From positions 1 through 64,000 of the forward strand of contig NZ_VKAA01000022.1 of the NCBI RefSeq assembly GCF_007096635.1: a stretch of 64,000 nucleotides of DNA. The letters run 5' to 3'. Origin of the DNA: Mycolicibacterium sp. 018/SC-01/001 (GTDB taxonomy: Bacteria > Actinomycetota > Actinomycetes > Mycobacteriales > Mycobacteriaceae). This document shows, one piece after another, positions 9,155 through 18,800 of the stretch. Each line of letters begins with the position of its first letter. Position 1 is the stretch's first letter. Position numbers and translations under genes: made by a program. Under the pieces are notes generated by a model. The model worked only from the letters and a program-made list of their open reading frames with translations. It was not told the origin of the DNA and made no database searches.

Positions 9155-10117
9155 CTAGACCGTACCGGGAACACCCTCTTCACAGATGACATCGACTTCG
9201 TCAATGCGCCATACGAATCCCAGGTCTGAGTCCTTATGTGTACGACCAGAATAGACACCGACAAGTTCGGAATTGGCCCCAAAGGTGAGCCCGTACGTGC
9301 CGTCCGTCCTTCTGACTAACGTGTCCTCAGCTCGGTGACGCATAACGGCTGACCCTGACGATCCCCGCCGTGTTCGCGCGTCGATGAGCATCGCTGGCAA
9401 AAACTTTCCATCGAGCTCAAGACCCATGGCAGGTTCTGATGCCATCGTTCCCCGCATCCACAGTGGCAACATCGGGCCAGTCACGAGTCCGTCAGGATAG
9501 CCGACGATGAACACATCCTGGCCCGGCGCCAACGTCGGCCACTTGATGCCGGGTGTGGAGTTGTCGGTGGCGCGCTTCTGCCAAGAGGAAATGAGCGCGC
9601 GATGATCGCGATTGAATTGCACTACTGCTACGTCCATTTCGGCACCATAGTCTGGGTGCTGCTTCCAGAGGGGCTTCCAGTTTTCTCCGATCAGAGGCAC
9701 CAAGTACACAGGCATGGGTATCTGAAGTTCGCCGACGCGAGGAATCCCGTCCGACTGGCGAATTGGGAAACCGCTGGCCAGATCTTTCGGCAATAAGGCG
9801 ACCTTCAGGTGCGTCGGCTCAGTCGGGATCTTGCCGAGGTATCCGCCCGTGCGCCAGTGGCGGCCCGTCAGATTGTGCCGCGCCGTTATTAGATGATTGA
9901 CCCCGTCTATCTCGTACATGAAGGCGCTGCCCCAAGCCATCCCGTGATGAACGCTTTCGGCAGTCGCGCTGGGCCCATCGGGCGAATACACCATCTCGAT
10001 CCGCACACAACGGGCCGACTCTGCGGGGACGGCCGCGACTTGCCGGACGTTTACTGCGTCTGAGTCGACGGGCTCCAGCGCCTCTTCGGACTCGCCAGCT
10101 TCCCTCTCTTCTTCCAC
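9155..10117 (-). CDS. Trypsin-like serine protease, no signal peptide
   Basis: A protein of 320 residues beginning with a GTG and an acidic Glu-rich leader. A complete chymotrypsin-fold triad can be read: His81 in HLITARHNLTG, Asp162 in AEMDVAVVQF and Ser254 in RRGSSGSAV, with a VFIVGYPDG strand between the last two. There is no signal peptide or membrane segment, so it should stay in the cytoplasm, unlike most mycobacterial trypsin/HtrA proteins. It lies convergent to the NACHT/Ntn pair with about 100 bp between. Trypsin-like modules are known companions of NTPase-based conflict systems, which makes an effector or processing protease plausible. GC is lower than in the core genes. The start could be internal, for example at Met43, but the triad is unaffected. 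Confidence 0.75.
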   Translation of the reverse strand: MEEEREAGESEEALEPVDSDAVNVRQVAAVPAESARCVRIEMVYSPDGPSATAESVHHGMAWGSAFMYEIDGVNHLITARHNLTGRHWRTGGYLGKIPTEPTHLKVALLPKDLASGFPIRQSDGIPRVGELQIPMPVYLVPLIGENWKPLWKQHPDYGAEMDVAVVQFNRDHRALISSWQKRATDNSTPGIKWPTLAPGQDVFIVGYPDGLVTGPMLPLWMRGTMASEPAMGLELDGKFLPAMLIDARTRRGSSGSAVMRHRAEDTLVRRTDGTYGLTFGANSELVGVYSGRTHKDSDLGFVWRIDEVDVICEEGVPGTV

Positions 10118-10296
10118 GCAGTCGCATGCTAATAAGCAAACAGGCGTCGCAATCGAAAAACGAAATCAGCAGGCTAAGCAAGCGAGATCTACCTCCGCTG
10201 GAAAGAGAAAACCCGCGACTGACGGTCCCGATCACAACTCAGACGTCGCTCGCAACGTCCGTGACCATCCTGTTAGCTAGCTAAGCTATGGAATAT

Positions 10297-10365
10297 CCAC
10301 TCGAAAATGGCAGAACCGCCATCGTCCGCCATTTTGAAATGGAATCCGCCATCTTTGAGTGGAAC
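10297..10365. repeat. Three GCCAT/ATGG repeat units, candidate IS end or operator cluster
   Basis: Two adjacent 20-bp direct units, CCGCCATTTTGAAATGGAAT (10326-10345) and CCGCCATCTTTGAGTGGAAC (10346-10365), match at 15 of 20 positions. A third copy lies inverted at 10297-10315 (CCACTCGAAAATGGCAGAA). Each unit is itself a partial palindrome. Such clustered units are typical of IS21-family termini, and the position, exactly where low-GC island sequence gives way to the conserved CYP130 gene, fits a transposon boundary. An operator array for the protease gene is the alternative. No transposase gene accompanies it. Confidence 0.4.
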
Positions 10366-10377
10366 CTACAGCCGCTC

Positions 10378-10407
10378 TTGACACGCAGGTGTCCCAAGTC
10401 GTACGAA
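10378..10407 (+). promoter_or_regulatory. Promoter with nested palindrome upstream of cyp130
   Basis: A perfect -35 TTGACA (10378-10383) is followed after 18 bp by TACGAA (10402-10407), with the ATG of cyp130 only 6 bp further, suggesting a leaderless transcript. The palindrome GACAC-GCAG-GTGTC (10380-10393) overlaps the -35 and spacer and is a natural operator for the TetR protein encoded downstream of cyp130. Sequence features are seen; the regulator assignment is inferred. Confidence 0.5.
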
Positions 10408-10413
10408 TGAGAC

Positions 10414-11655
10414 ATGTCAGCCCTTCTGTCTCACGAGGCACCCCCGAGGTTCACCCTGGCCACCGCTGACACCTGGGCCGACCCCTGGCCGATGTACCGC
10501 GCGCTGCGCGACCACGACCCCGTCCACCACGTAGTCCCCGCCGACCGGCCCGATCACGACTACTACGTGCTCTCCCGGCACGCCGACATCTGGGCCGCGG
10601 CGCGCGACCACCAGACGTTCTCCTCGGCCCAGGGCCTGACCGTCAACTACGGCGAACTCGAGATGATCGGCCTGGCCGACAACCCGCCGATGGTCATGCA
10701 GGACCCGCCCACGCACACCGAGTTCCGCAAGCTGGTGTCCCGCGGCTTCACCCCGCGTCAGGTCGAGGCGATCGAGCCGACGGTGCGCCAGTTCGTCGTC
10801 GAACGCATCGAAAGGTTGCGCGCCAACGGCGGCGGCGACATCGTCGCCGAACTGTTCAAACCGCTCCCGTCGATGGTCGTCGCGCACTACCTCGGCGTAC
10901 CCGAGGCCGACCGCGGCAAGTTCGACGGCTGGACCGAGGCCATCGTCGCGGCCAACACCGCCGACGGCGGGATCGGCGGAGCGCTGGGCACTCTCGGCGA
11001 CGCACTCGGCGAGATGATGGCGTACTTCACCGCCCTCATCGAGCGTCGCCGCGTCGACCCGGCAGACGACACCGTCTCACACCTGGTGGCTGCCGGCGTC
11101 GGCGCCGACGGCGACATCGCCGGCGTCCTCTCGGTTCTCGCGTTCACCTTCACGATGGTCACCGGCGGCAACGACACCACCACCGGCATGCTCGGCGGCT
11201 CGGTGCAGCTGCTGCACCAACGCCCCGACCAACGCCGTCTCCTCGTCGACGATCCCGAGCTCATCGCCGGCGCCGTCGACGAATTCCTGCGGCTCACCTC
11301 CCCGGTGCAGGGCCTGGCCCGCACCACCACCCGCGCCGTCACCATCGGCGACCGCACCATTCCCGCGGGCCGCAAAGTCCTGTTTCTCTACGGCTCGGCC
11401 AACCGTGACGAACGCGAATACGGCGATGATGCGGGCGAACTCGACGTCACCCGCAACCCGCGCAACATCCTCACGTTCAGTCACGGCGCACACTTCTGCC
11501 TGGGCTCCGCTGCTGCCCGGATGCAGTCTCGCGTCGCCCTGACCGAATTGCTGGCCCGCATTCCCGACTTCGACGTCGACGAAGCCGGCATCATCTGGGC
11601 CGGCGGCAGTTACGTACGCAGGCCACTGTCTGTGCCGATCACGGCGACCCGGTGA
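10414..11655 (+). CDS. cyp130: Cytochrome P450 CYP130
   Basis: 413 residues, a full-length soluble bacterial P450. The I-helix oxygen-activation motif is GGNDTT near 251-256, the ExxR pair is E290/R293 in DEFLRL, and the haem-binding loop is FSHGAHFCLG with the proximal Cys at 362. Sequence through the N-terminal third (WPMYRALRDHDPVHHVV, MVMQDPPTHTEFRKLVSRGF) is nearly that of M. tuberculosis CYP130 (Rv1256c) as I remember it, and the neighbours agree. Its stop overlaps the start of a TetR gene, as in M. tuberculosis. The physiological substrate is not established; the enzyme is thought to oxidise small hydrophobic or aromatic molecules with ferredoxin-supplied electrons. Confidence 0.93.
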   Translation: MSALLSHEAPPRFTLATADTWADPWPMYRALRDHDPVHHVVPADRPDHDYYVLSRHADIWAAARDHQTFSSAQGLTVNYGELEMIGLADNPPMVMQDPPTHTEFRKLVSRGFTPRQVEAIEPTVRQFVVERIERLRANGGGDIVAELFKPLPSMVVAHYLGVPEADRGKFDGWTEAIVAANTADGGIGGALGTLGDALGEMMAYFTALIERRRVDPADDTVSHLVAAGVGADGDIAGVLSVLAFTFTMVTGGNDTTTGMLGGSVQLLHQRPDQRRLLVDDPELIAGAVDEFLRLTSPVQGLARTTTRAVTIGDRTIPAGRKVLFLYGSANRDEREYGDDAGELDVTRNPRNILTFSHGAHFCLGSAAARMQSRVALTELLARIPDFDVDEAGIIWAGGSYVRRPLSVPITATR

Positions 11656-12218
11656 GCGGCCGGGACTGGCTGGCCGCAGACCGCAGCGAGATCGCCGCCG
11701 AACGCATCCTCGACGCCGCCGGCAACCTGTTCACCGACAAGCCCGCCGCGACCGTCGGGATGAATGAGATCGCCTCCGCTGCAGGCTGTTCACGAGCCAC
11801 GCTGTACCGCTATTTCGAGAACCGCGAAGCGTTGCACACCGCGTACGTCCACCGGGAAACCCACCGGATCTACCGCGAGCTGACCGATCAGCTCGCCTCG
11901 ATCACCGATCCCGGAGACCGGCTCGTCCACGGCATGCTCTCCTGCCTGCGCATGGTTCGGGAGAACCCCGCGCTGGCATCCTGGTTCACCGCCTCGGAGC
12001 GGCCCCTGGGCGGAGAGATAGCCGAGCAATCACCGCTGATCGCCGCGGTGACCGAGACGTTCGTCGGCTCGCTCGGCGATGACGATCGGGTCGAACAGCG
12101 GGCCCGCTGGCTGGTGCGGATCCTGACCTCGCTGTTGCTGTTCCCCGGACGCGATGACGCGGACGAAGCCGAGATGCTCGCAGAATTCGTCGTGCCTCGC
12201 GTCATCGCACCCGGGTGA
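11652..12218 (+). CDS. TetR-family regulator of the cyp130 unit
   Basis: 188 residues starting with a GTG inside the cyp130 stop (GTGA overlap), so translation is coupled. Residues about 15-60 form the TetR helix-turn-helix with AGCSRATLYRYFENREALH as recognition helix and its continuation. The C-terminal half is an all-helical ligand-binding domain. This corresponds in position to Rv1255c. It most likely represses the cyp130 operon through the palindrome at 10380-10393. The coding end overlaps the convergent acyltransferase gene by 17 bp. Confidence 0.88.
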   Translation: MSGRDWLAADRSEIAAERILDAAGNLFTDKPAATVGMNEIASAAGCSRATLYRYFENREALHTAYVHRETHRIYRELTDQLASITDPGDRLVHGMLSCLRMVRENPALASWFTASERPLGGEIAEQSPLIAAVTETFVGSLGDDDRVEQRARWLVRILTSLLLFPGRDDADEAEMLAEFVVPRVIAPG

Positions 12219-13338
12219 ACCGATGCAGGAGCCACGCCAGCGGCACCGTCACCACCATCGTGCCGAGGAACAGCAGCCACACCGACCCGTTGTAGATCGG
12301 GTAGCGCAGCACCTCCACCATCACCAGTTCCATCGTCACCAGGTGGATGAGAAAGATCTCGTAGGAGATCTCACCGAGGAACACCATCGGCCTGCTCGCC
12401 ATGACCTTCGCGTACAACCCGGTGTTCCCCAATGCCAGCGGAGCCACCACCAGCGTCGCGATCACCGCGTAGAACGCGCTCTTGGCCAACGCTTCCCACA
12501 ACAGGGCGGGCGATGTCGTCGGCTCTCCGCCGATCGGCGTCGACACGATGAAGTAGCTGACCACCACGATCGGCAGACATGCCAACGCATACGCCCGCAC
12601 CCGCATGGCTGCCAGGACCGCCAGCACCATGCCGCCGACGAACCACGACAGATAGCCCGGTAGCCACAGGCGCGCGCCGTCGGGCAGGAACGAGGTCGTG
12701 TGCACCAGCCACAGCCACGCCGGGGACAGCGCCGCGAACCCCGCGAGCCCGGCGAGTAGAAGCCGCGGCTGCCAGCGCCGGCGGCACATCACCACCAACA
12801 GCAGGTAGGCCATCGGCGGCAGCGCCACGTAGAAGGCCGCCTCGACGGCCAGGCTCCACATCTGCGTAAGACCCTGGTGCAGATAGGAATACAGATAGTT
12901 GTCGGTGTAGATCTGGGTCAGGGTCAGGTTGCGCAGCAGACCCTCCCAGGTGTGCCCGGGATTCGGGCCAGCCGTGCGCCAGTGATAGACGAGATAGGCC
13001 GCCACGACCGTGACAACATATGCCGGCATGATGCGACGCACCCGATGCCATGCATAGCGCCGGACCGACGGCGCGGGCTCGCCTGCGGCGGAGGCCTTCA
13101 CCCACGGGCTGAACAGCAGGAACCCCGACAGCACGAAGAAGATCGGCACCCCGATCTCCATGCGGGAGAACATCAATCCCACATAGCCCTGCCCGTACCG
13201 CCCGGTGGTGTAGGCCGCATGCGTCAGCACCACGAGAAGCGCCGCGACAGCGCGGATACCGGTGAGAGAGTCGACCCGGCCGGTCGGGGTCACCGACTCC
13301 AGGCCGCCCTGGGCGTCGGCGTCTCGTGACAACGTCAT
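12202..13338 (-). CDS. Membrane acyltransferase (acyltransferase family 3)
   Basis: 378 residues with about ten hydrophobic segments. The opening RVDSLTGIRAVAALLVVLTH, containing the conserved Arg and the catalytic-type His at the end of the first helix, and the following FFVLSGFLLF are hallmarks of the OafA/YrhL O-acyltransferase family. These transfer acyl groups to extracytoplasmic sugars or glycolipids. It corresponds to Rv1254 in gene order. The start lies 6 bp after the deaD stop, so the two are co-transcribed. The substrate is unknown. Confidence 0.85.
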   Translation of the reverse strand: MTLSRDADAQGGLESVTPTGRVDSLTGIRAVAALLVVLTHAAYTTGRYGQGYVGLMFSRMEIGVPIFFVLSGFLLFSPWVKASAAGEPAPSVRRYAWHRVRRIMPAYVVTVVAAYLVYHWRTAGPNPGHTWEGLLRNLTLTQIYTDNYLYSYLHQGLTQMWSLAVEAAFYVALPPMAYLLLVVMCRRRWQPRLLLAGLAGFAALSPAWLWLVHTTSFLPDGARLWLPGYLSWFVGGMVLAVLAAMRVRAYALACLPIVVVSYFIVSTPIGGEPTTSPALLWEALAKSAFYAVIATLVVAPLALGNTGLYAKVMASRPMVFLGEISYEIFLIHLVTMELVMVEVLRYPIYNGSVWLLFLGTMVVTVPLAWLLHRFTRVR

Positions 13339-13344
13339 GCGGCG

Positions 13345-15045
13345 CTAGTGCGACTTGCGGCGCGCCTTCGGCCCGCGATCGGGTTCCAGATTGATCAGCT
13401 GACCCTGAATCCTGGTGTTCTCCAGCTTCTTCAGCGTTTCCCGCGACAGATTGGCGGGCAGCTCGACCAGCGAGTAATCCAGCTTGATCGCGATGTGGCC
13501 GAAATCGCTGCGATGCAGGCCGCCCTCGTTGGCGATGGCGCCGACGATCGCGCCCGGCATCGCCTTGTGCCGCTTGCCGACGGCGATGCGATAGGTGGCC
13601 AGATCGCTGCGCCGCTCCCGCTGCTTGCGCGGGCCGCGATCGTCGCGCTCGGCGCGGTCCGGACGGTCCTTCTTGTCGCGGCGCTTCTCCGGCGGAGGCT
13701 CGGTCATCAGGAACGCTTCGCCGTCGCGGCTCTGCAGCGCCAGCGCGGCGGCGATGTCGGCCATCGGCACGTCGTGGTCGCGTTCGTAGTTCTCGATCAG
13801 CGTCCGGAACAACTCGATGCCCGGCGCAGCGAGCGCCTCGGTGATCGAATCGCGGAATTTCTGCACGCGGCGCTCGTTGACGTCCTCGACCGACGGCAGC
13901 TCGATCTCGACCAGCTTCTGCCGCGTCACCCGCTCGATGGCACCCAGCAGATGCCGTTCGCGCGGCGTCACGAACAGCAGCGCCGTGCCGGAGCGGCCCG
14001 CGCGCCCGGTGCGCCCGATGCGGTGCACGTAGGACTCCGGGTCGTGCGGGATGTCGAAGTTGACGACGTGCGAGATGCGCTCGACGTCCAAGCCGCGGGC
14101 GGCGACGTCGGTGGCGACCAGGATGTCGATCGAGCCGTCCTTGAGGGCGTTGATCGTGCGCTCACGCACCGCCTGCGGTATGTCGCCGTTGATCGCCGCG
14201 GCGGCGAACCCGCGGGCCTTGAGCTTTTCGGCGACCTCCTCGGTGGCCTGCTTGGTGCGCACGAACACGATCATCGCGTCGCCCTGCTCGGTCTCGAGGA
14301 GGCGCGTCAGCGCGTCCATCTTGCGCGGATAGGAGACCTGGATGTAGCGCTGGGTGATGTTCTCCGCGGTCTGGGTCTTCGACTTGACCGTGACCTCGAC
14401 CGGATCGTGCAGGTACTTGGCGGTGATCTTCTTGATCGCCGGCGGCATGGTCGCCGAGAACAGCGCGACCTGCTTGTACTCCGGGGTGTCGGCGAGGATG
14501 CGCTCGACGTCCTCGGCGAAGCCCATCTGCAGCATCTCGTCGGCCTCGTCGAGCACCATGTAGTCGAGGTGGCTGACGTCGAGCGTGCCCTTTTCCAGGT
14601 GGTCGATCACGCGGCCCGGCGTGCCGACGACGATCTGGGCGCCCCGCTTGAGGCCGGCGAGCTGCGGCCCGTAGGAGCTGCCGCCGTACACCGGCAGCAC
14701 GTTGACGTTCAGGTGCGCGCCGTACCGGCTGAACGCCTCGGCGACCTGCAGCGCGAGCTCGCGCGTCGGAGCCAGGACCAGCGCCTGGGTGGTCCGGCTG
14801 GAGGTGTCGATCTTGCTGAGGATCGGGATGGCGAAGGCCGCGGTCTTGCCGGTTCCCGTCTGGGCCAGTCCGACGACGTCGGAGCCGGCCAGCATCGCCG
14901 GGATCGTCGCGGCCTGGATCGGGGACGGCGACTCATAGCCGACGTCGCTGACCGCCTGCAGCACCGAGGGATGGATCTGCAGGTCGGCGAAGGTCATATC
15001 GCCTGGCAGATCCGTGCTGGCGGGGGTCACATCCGAGGAGGTCAT
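13345..15045 (-). CDS. deaD: DEAD-box RNA helicase DeaD/CsdA
   Basis: 566 residues. Q motif around 37-44 (GYESPSPIQ), Walker A AQTGTGKT at 61-68, then PTRELA, VLDEADEML, FSATMP, the ARGLDVE strand and HRIGRTGR in order, all intact. After a charged linker comes a DbpA/CsdA-type RNA-binding domain (YRIAVGKRHKAMPGAIVGAI) and a basic tail. The protein unwinds structured RNA in cold adaptation, ribosome assembly and mRNA decay in homologues. It is transcribed divergently from lprE and followed closely by the acyltransferase gene, as in Rv1253-Rv1254. Confidence 0.95.
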   Translation of the reverse strand: MTSSDVTPASTDLPGDMTFADLQIHPSVLQAVSDVGYESPSPIQAATIPAMLAGSDVVGLAQTGTGKTAAFAIPILSKIDTSSRTTQALVLAPTRELALQVAEAFSRYGAHLNVNVLPVYGGSSYGPQLAGLKRGAQIVVGTPGRVIDHLEKGTLDVSHLDYMVLDEADEMLQMGFAEDVERILADTPEYKQVALFSATMPPAIKKITAKYLHDPVEVTVKSKTQTAENITQRYIQVSYPRKMDALTRLLETEQGDAMIVFVRTKQATEEVAEKLKARGFAAAAINGDIPQAVRERTINALKDGSIDILVATDVAARGLDVERISHVVNFDIPHDPESYVHRIGRTGRAGRSGTALLFVTPRERHLLGAIERVTRQKLVEIELPSVEDVNERRVQKFRDSITEALAAPGIELFRTLIENYERDHDVPMADIAAALALQSRDGEAFLMTEPPPEKRRDKKDRPDRAERDDRGPRKQRERRSDLATYRIAVGKRHKAMPGAIVGAIANEGGLHRSDFGHIAIKLDYSLVELPANLSRETLKKLENTRIQGQLINLEPDRGPKARRKSH

Positions 15046-15133
15046 CGTGGTGGCAGTCTAGTGCCATTTCCGGCCTCTTCCCGCCGCGCGCCTCGTGGCC
15101 GGTGTCGAGGCGGTGCCGGTACGGTCGCCTGTT

Positions 15134-15685
15134 GTGAAGTGGGCAGCAGTGATGGGTGCCGCAGCCCTCGTCCTCGCGGGCTGCGGCTCAGGAGATTCGA
15201 CCGCATCGAAAACGCCGGGTCCGACCGCGTCGGCAGCTCCTCCGCCTGCGCCGGCGCCGACCGTGGCACCGGCCGGACCGCCGCCGGGTCCGGCACCTGC
15301 CGCCGACCCGTGCGCCACCGACCTGGCTGCCCCCGAGATCGCCCGGGCGGTGTCCGAACTCCCCCGCGATCCGCGCAGCAAGCAGGGCTGGAACCCCGAA
15401 CCGCTGGCCGGCAACTACAACGAGTGCGCGCAACTGTCCGCGGTGATCGTCAAGGCGAACACCAACTCGCAGAACCCGAACACTCGCGCCGTGTTGTTCC
15501 ACCGCGGCAAGTTCATCCCCACCGGGGTGCCCGACACCTATGGATTCAACGGTCTGGACAGCGCCGGCACCACCGGCGACACCGTCGCGCTGAAGTACTC
15601 GGGCGGCCTGCCGGGGCTCGACAGTGTCGTGACGTTCCGGTGGAACGGCAGCGGCGTGGAGCTGATCGGCAACACGCCGCGCTGA
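15134..15685 (+). CDS. lprE: Lipoprotein LprE (LppP/LprE family)
   Basis: About 183 residues from GTG 15134. The leader VKWAAVMGAAALVLAGC has a positive charge, a hydrophobic core and an LAGC lipobox, predicting lipidation of Cys17. A Pro/Ala/Thr-rich tether follows, then a conserved domain with SELPRDPRS, WNPEPLAGNYNECAQL and a final FRWNGSGVELIGNT. These phrases match M. tuberculosis LprE (Rv1252c). Alternative starts at GTG 15113 (better GAGG spacing) or 15095 would lengthen the n-region without changing the lipobox. The role in the envelope is not established. Confidence 0.85.
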   Translation: MKWAAVMGAAALVLAGCGSGDSTASKTPGPTASAAPPPAPAPTVAPAGPPPGPAPAADPCATDLAAPEIARAVSELPRDPRSKQGWNPEPLAGNYNECAQLSAVIVKANTNSQNPNTRAVLFHRGKFIPTGVPDTYGFNGLDSAGTTGDTVALKYSGGLPGLDSVVTFRWNGSGVELIGNTPR

Positions 15686-15800
15686 GCCGTTCGCCAGTGC
15701 CGCCAGGGAGAAGCCAGGGCTGCGATTTCGGCGTGGGAGCGACCGGGAATGATATTCCGCGACCGCTGGGGGCGTCGGTGGTCTGTCCTACAGTGGCGGC

Positions 15801-18800
15801 GTGTTCGTCATCGACGGCCGGGTGGTCTACAGCGCCTCCGATCTCGCCGCGGCCGCCCGCTGCGAGTACGCGCTGCTGCGCTCGTTCGACGTCAAGCTCG
15901 GCCGCGCGTCGGCGGTCCCCGGCGATGACGAGATGCTCGCCCGCACATCCCAATTGGGCGATGAGCACGAGCAGCGGCACCTCGATGCGCTGCGCGCCGA
16001 TGCCGAGATCACCGTCATCGGCCGGCCGGACTACACCCTCGCGGGCCTGACCGCCGCGGCCGAGCAGACGCTACGGGCGATCGAGCGGCGGGCACCGGTC
16101 ATCTACCAGGCCGCGATGTTCGACGGCAGGTTCGTCGGATTCGCCGACTTCCTGCTGCTCGAAGAGTCGGAGCAGGGCCCGCGCTATCGCCTGCGCGACA
16201 CGAAGCTGGCCCGCTCGGTGAAGGTCGAGGCCCTGCTGCAGCTGGCCGGCTACGTCGACACGCTGACCGCGGCCGGGGTGCCCGTCGCACCGGAGGTCGA
16301 TCTCGTCCTCGGCGACGGCGCGACGGTCAGCTACCCCCTCGACGAGTTGCTGCCGGTGTACCGACCCCGCCGGGCCGCGCTGCAGCATCTGCTCGACCGG
16401 CACGAGGCCGCCGGCGAGCCGGTGTCCTGGGAGGACGAGACCGTCCGGGCGTGCTTCCGCTGCGCCGACTGCGAGGAGCAGGTCCGCGCGCACGACGACC
16501 TACTGCTGGTCGCAGGCATGCGGGTCAGTCAACGCGCCCGGCTGCTCGACGCCGGCATCACGACCAAGCGCCAACTCGCGGCCCACGAAGGCCCGGTGCC
16601 CGGTCTGGCGCCGCGCGCCGTCACGGCGTTGGTCGGTCAGGCCCGCCTGCAGATCGCCGACCGGATCGACGGCAGACCGCCCTACCGGGTGGTGGACCCG
16701 CAGCCGCTGATGGTGCTGCCCGACGCCGACCGCGGTGACCTGTTCTTCGATTTCGAGGGTGACCCGCTGTGGACCACCGACGGCCACGAGTGGGGACTGG
16801 AATACCTGTGGGGCGTGCTGACCATCGCCGACGAGTTCACCCCGCTGTGGGCGCACACCCGTGCCGACGAACGCGCCGCGCTTATCGCGTTCCTCGACAT
16901 GGTGCGCAAGCGGCGCCGGCGCTATCCCCGCATGCACATCTACCACTACGCCGCCTACGAGAAGAGCACGCTGCTGAGGCTGGCCGGCCGCTACGGAGTC
17001 GGCGAACGCGACGTCGACGAACTGCTGCGCGAGGGCGTGCTCGTCGACCTGTACCCGTTGGTACGCAAGAGCATTCGCGTCGGAACCGAGAACTACAGCA
17101 TCAAGAGCCTCGAGCCGCTCTACATGGGCAACGAGCTGCGCGACGGCGAGGTGACGACGGCCACCGCGTCGATCACCGAGTACGCCCACTACTGCGAGCT
17201 TCGCGATGCCGGCCGCGACGACGAGGCCGCGGCGGTCCTCAAGGGCATCGAGGACTACAACCGCTACGACTGCCGCTCGACGCGGCGGCTGCGGGACTGG
17301 CTGGTGGCGCGCGCCATCGAAGCCGGGGTGCCGCCGCGCGGCCCCGTGCCCGTCGAGCGGCCGACACCGGACACCGACGACGTCGACGCGGTCGAACGGC
17401 GGCTGTGCAGGTTCGCCGGCGACGGTGTGGACACGCGGACGCCGGAGCAGACGGCCGTCGCGATGATCGCTGCGGCCAAGGGATTTCATCAGCGCGAGGA
17501 CAAGCCGTTCTGGTGGGGGCATTTCGACCGGGTGAACAATCCCGTGGAGGAGTGGGCCGACAGCAGCGGCGTGTTCCTGGTCGACGACCACGACGTCGCC
17601 GAGGACTGGCACACACCGCCCCGGGCACGGAAACCGCAGCGCCGCTTGATTCTTCGCGGGGAAATCGCCAACGGCGACCTCGCGCGCGACATGTACGCCC
17701 TCTACGATCCGCCTGCGCCGGCGGGCCTGACCGACGATCAGGACCGGCGCGGCTTCGGCACCGTGTCGGTGCTCGAATGCGACAACCCCGACGCGCCCAC
17801 CGAGGTGACCGTCGTCGAACGGCAACCCCGAGACGGCGACGTGTTCGCCCAGGTGCCGTTTGCACTGACCCCGGGCCCGCCGATCAGCACCCGCCCGCTC
17901 GCGGAATCGATCGCGGACACCGCGCGCGACGTCGCGGACGCACTCCCCCGGCTGCGCCCCGGCGCGATGACGGACCTGCTGCTGCGCCGGCCCCCGCGCA
18001 CCCGCAGCGGCGCCGCCCTGCCTGAGCGCGGCGGCGCCGTCGACGACATCACCGCCGCACTGCTCGACCTCGACGCGTCCTATCTGGCGGTGCACGGCCC
18101 GCCGGGCACCGGTAAGACCCACACGGCCGCGCAGGTGATCGCGCGACTGGTCACCGAGCACGGCTGGCGGGTCGGGGTGGTCGCGCAGGCGCACGCGGTC
18201 GTGGAGAACCTGCTCGCCGGCATCGTGGCGGCGGGGGTCGACGGCGAGCGGGTGGGCAAGAAGAAGTCCGCGGGCGCACCCTGGCGGGAGGTCGACGAGA
18301 AGGACTACCCGGCGTTCATCGCCGACCACGACGGCTGCGTGATCGGCGGTACCGCATGGGATTTCGCGAACGACCGCCGCGTGCCGGCCGAGTCGCTGGA
18401 CCTGCTGGTCATAGAAGAGGCGGGTCAGTTCAGCCTCGCCAACACCGTCGCGGTGGCCCGGGCGGCGCGCAACCTGCTACTGCTCGGCGATCCACAACAG
18501 CTGCCCCAGGTCAGCCAGGGCACCCATCCGGAACCGGTGGACGGGTCGGCGCTGGCCTGGCTGGTCGACGGTCACCACACGCTGCCCCCAGAACGCGGCT
18601 ATTTCCTGGACTGCTCCTACCGGATGCACCAGCAGGTGTGCCGCGCCGTGTCGCGCCTGTCCTACGACAACCGCCTGCAGTCGTACACACCGGTGACCGA
18701 TGCCCGCCGACTCGACGGCGTCGCACCCGGGCTGCGCACGCTGGCCGTCGAGCACCACGGCAATGTCAGCGACAGTCCCGAGGAAGCCGCGGCGATCGTC

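Noticed and set aside
9819..10235. A minus-strand frame overlapping the protease 5' end, considered as an N-terminal extension
   Set aside because: It is in a different frame from the protease and has Arg/Gly-rich random-looking sequence.
13348..16050. A 900-codon plus-strand frame across deaD, lprE and beyond
   Set aside because: It runs antisense through deaD and out of frame through lprE. DeaD is complete with all motifs, so this is a shadow.
16500..18329. A 609-codon minus-strand frame opposite the nuclease-helicase gene
   Set aside because: Shadow of the coding strand; Arg/His/Val-rich with no domain.
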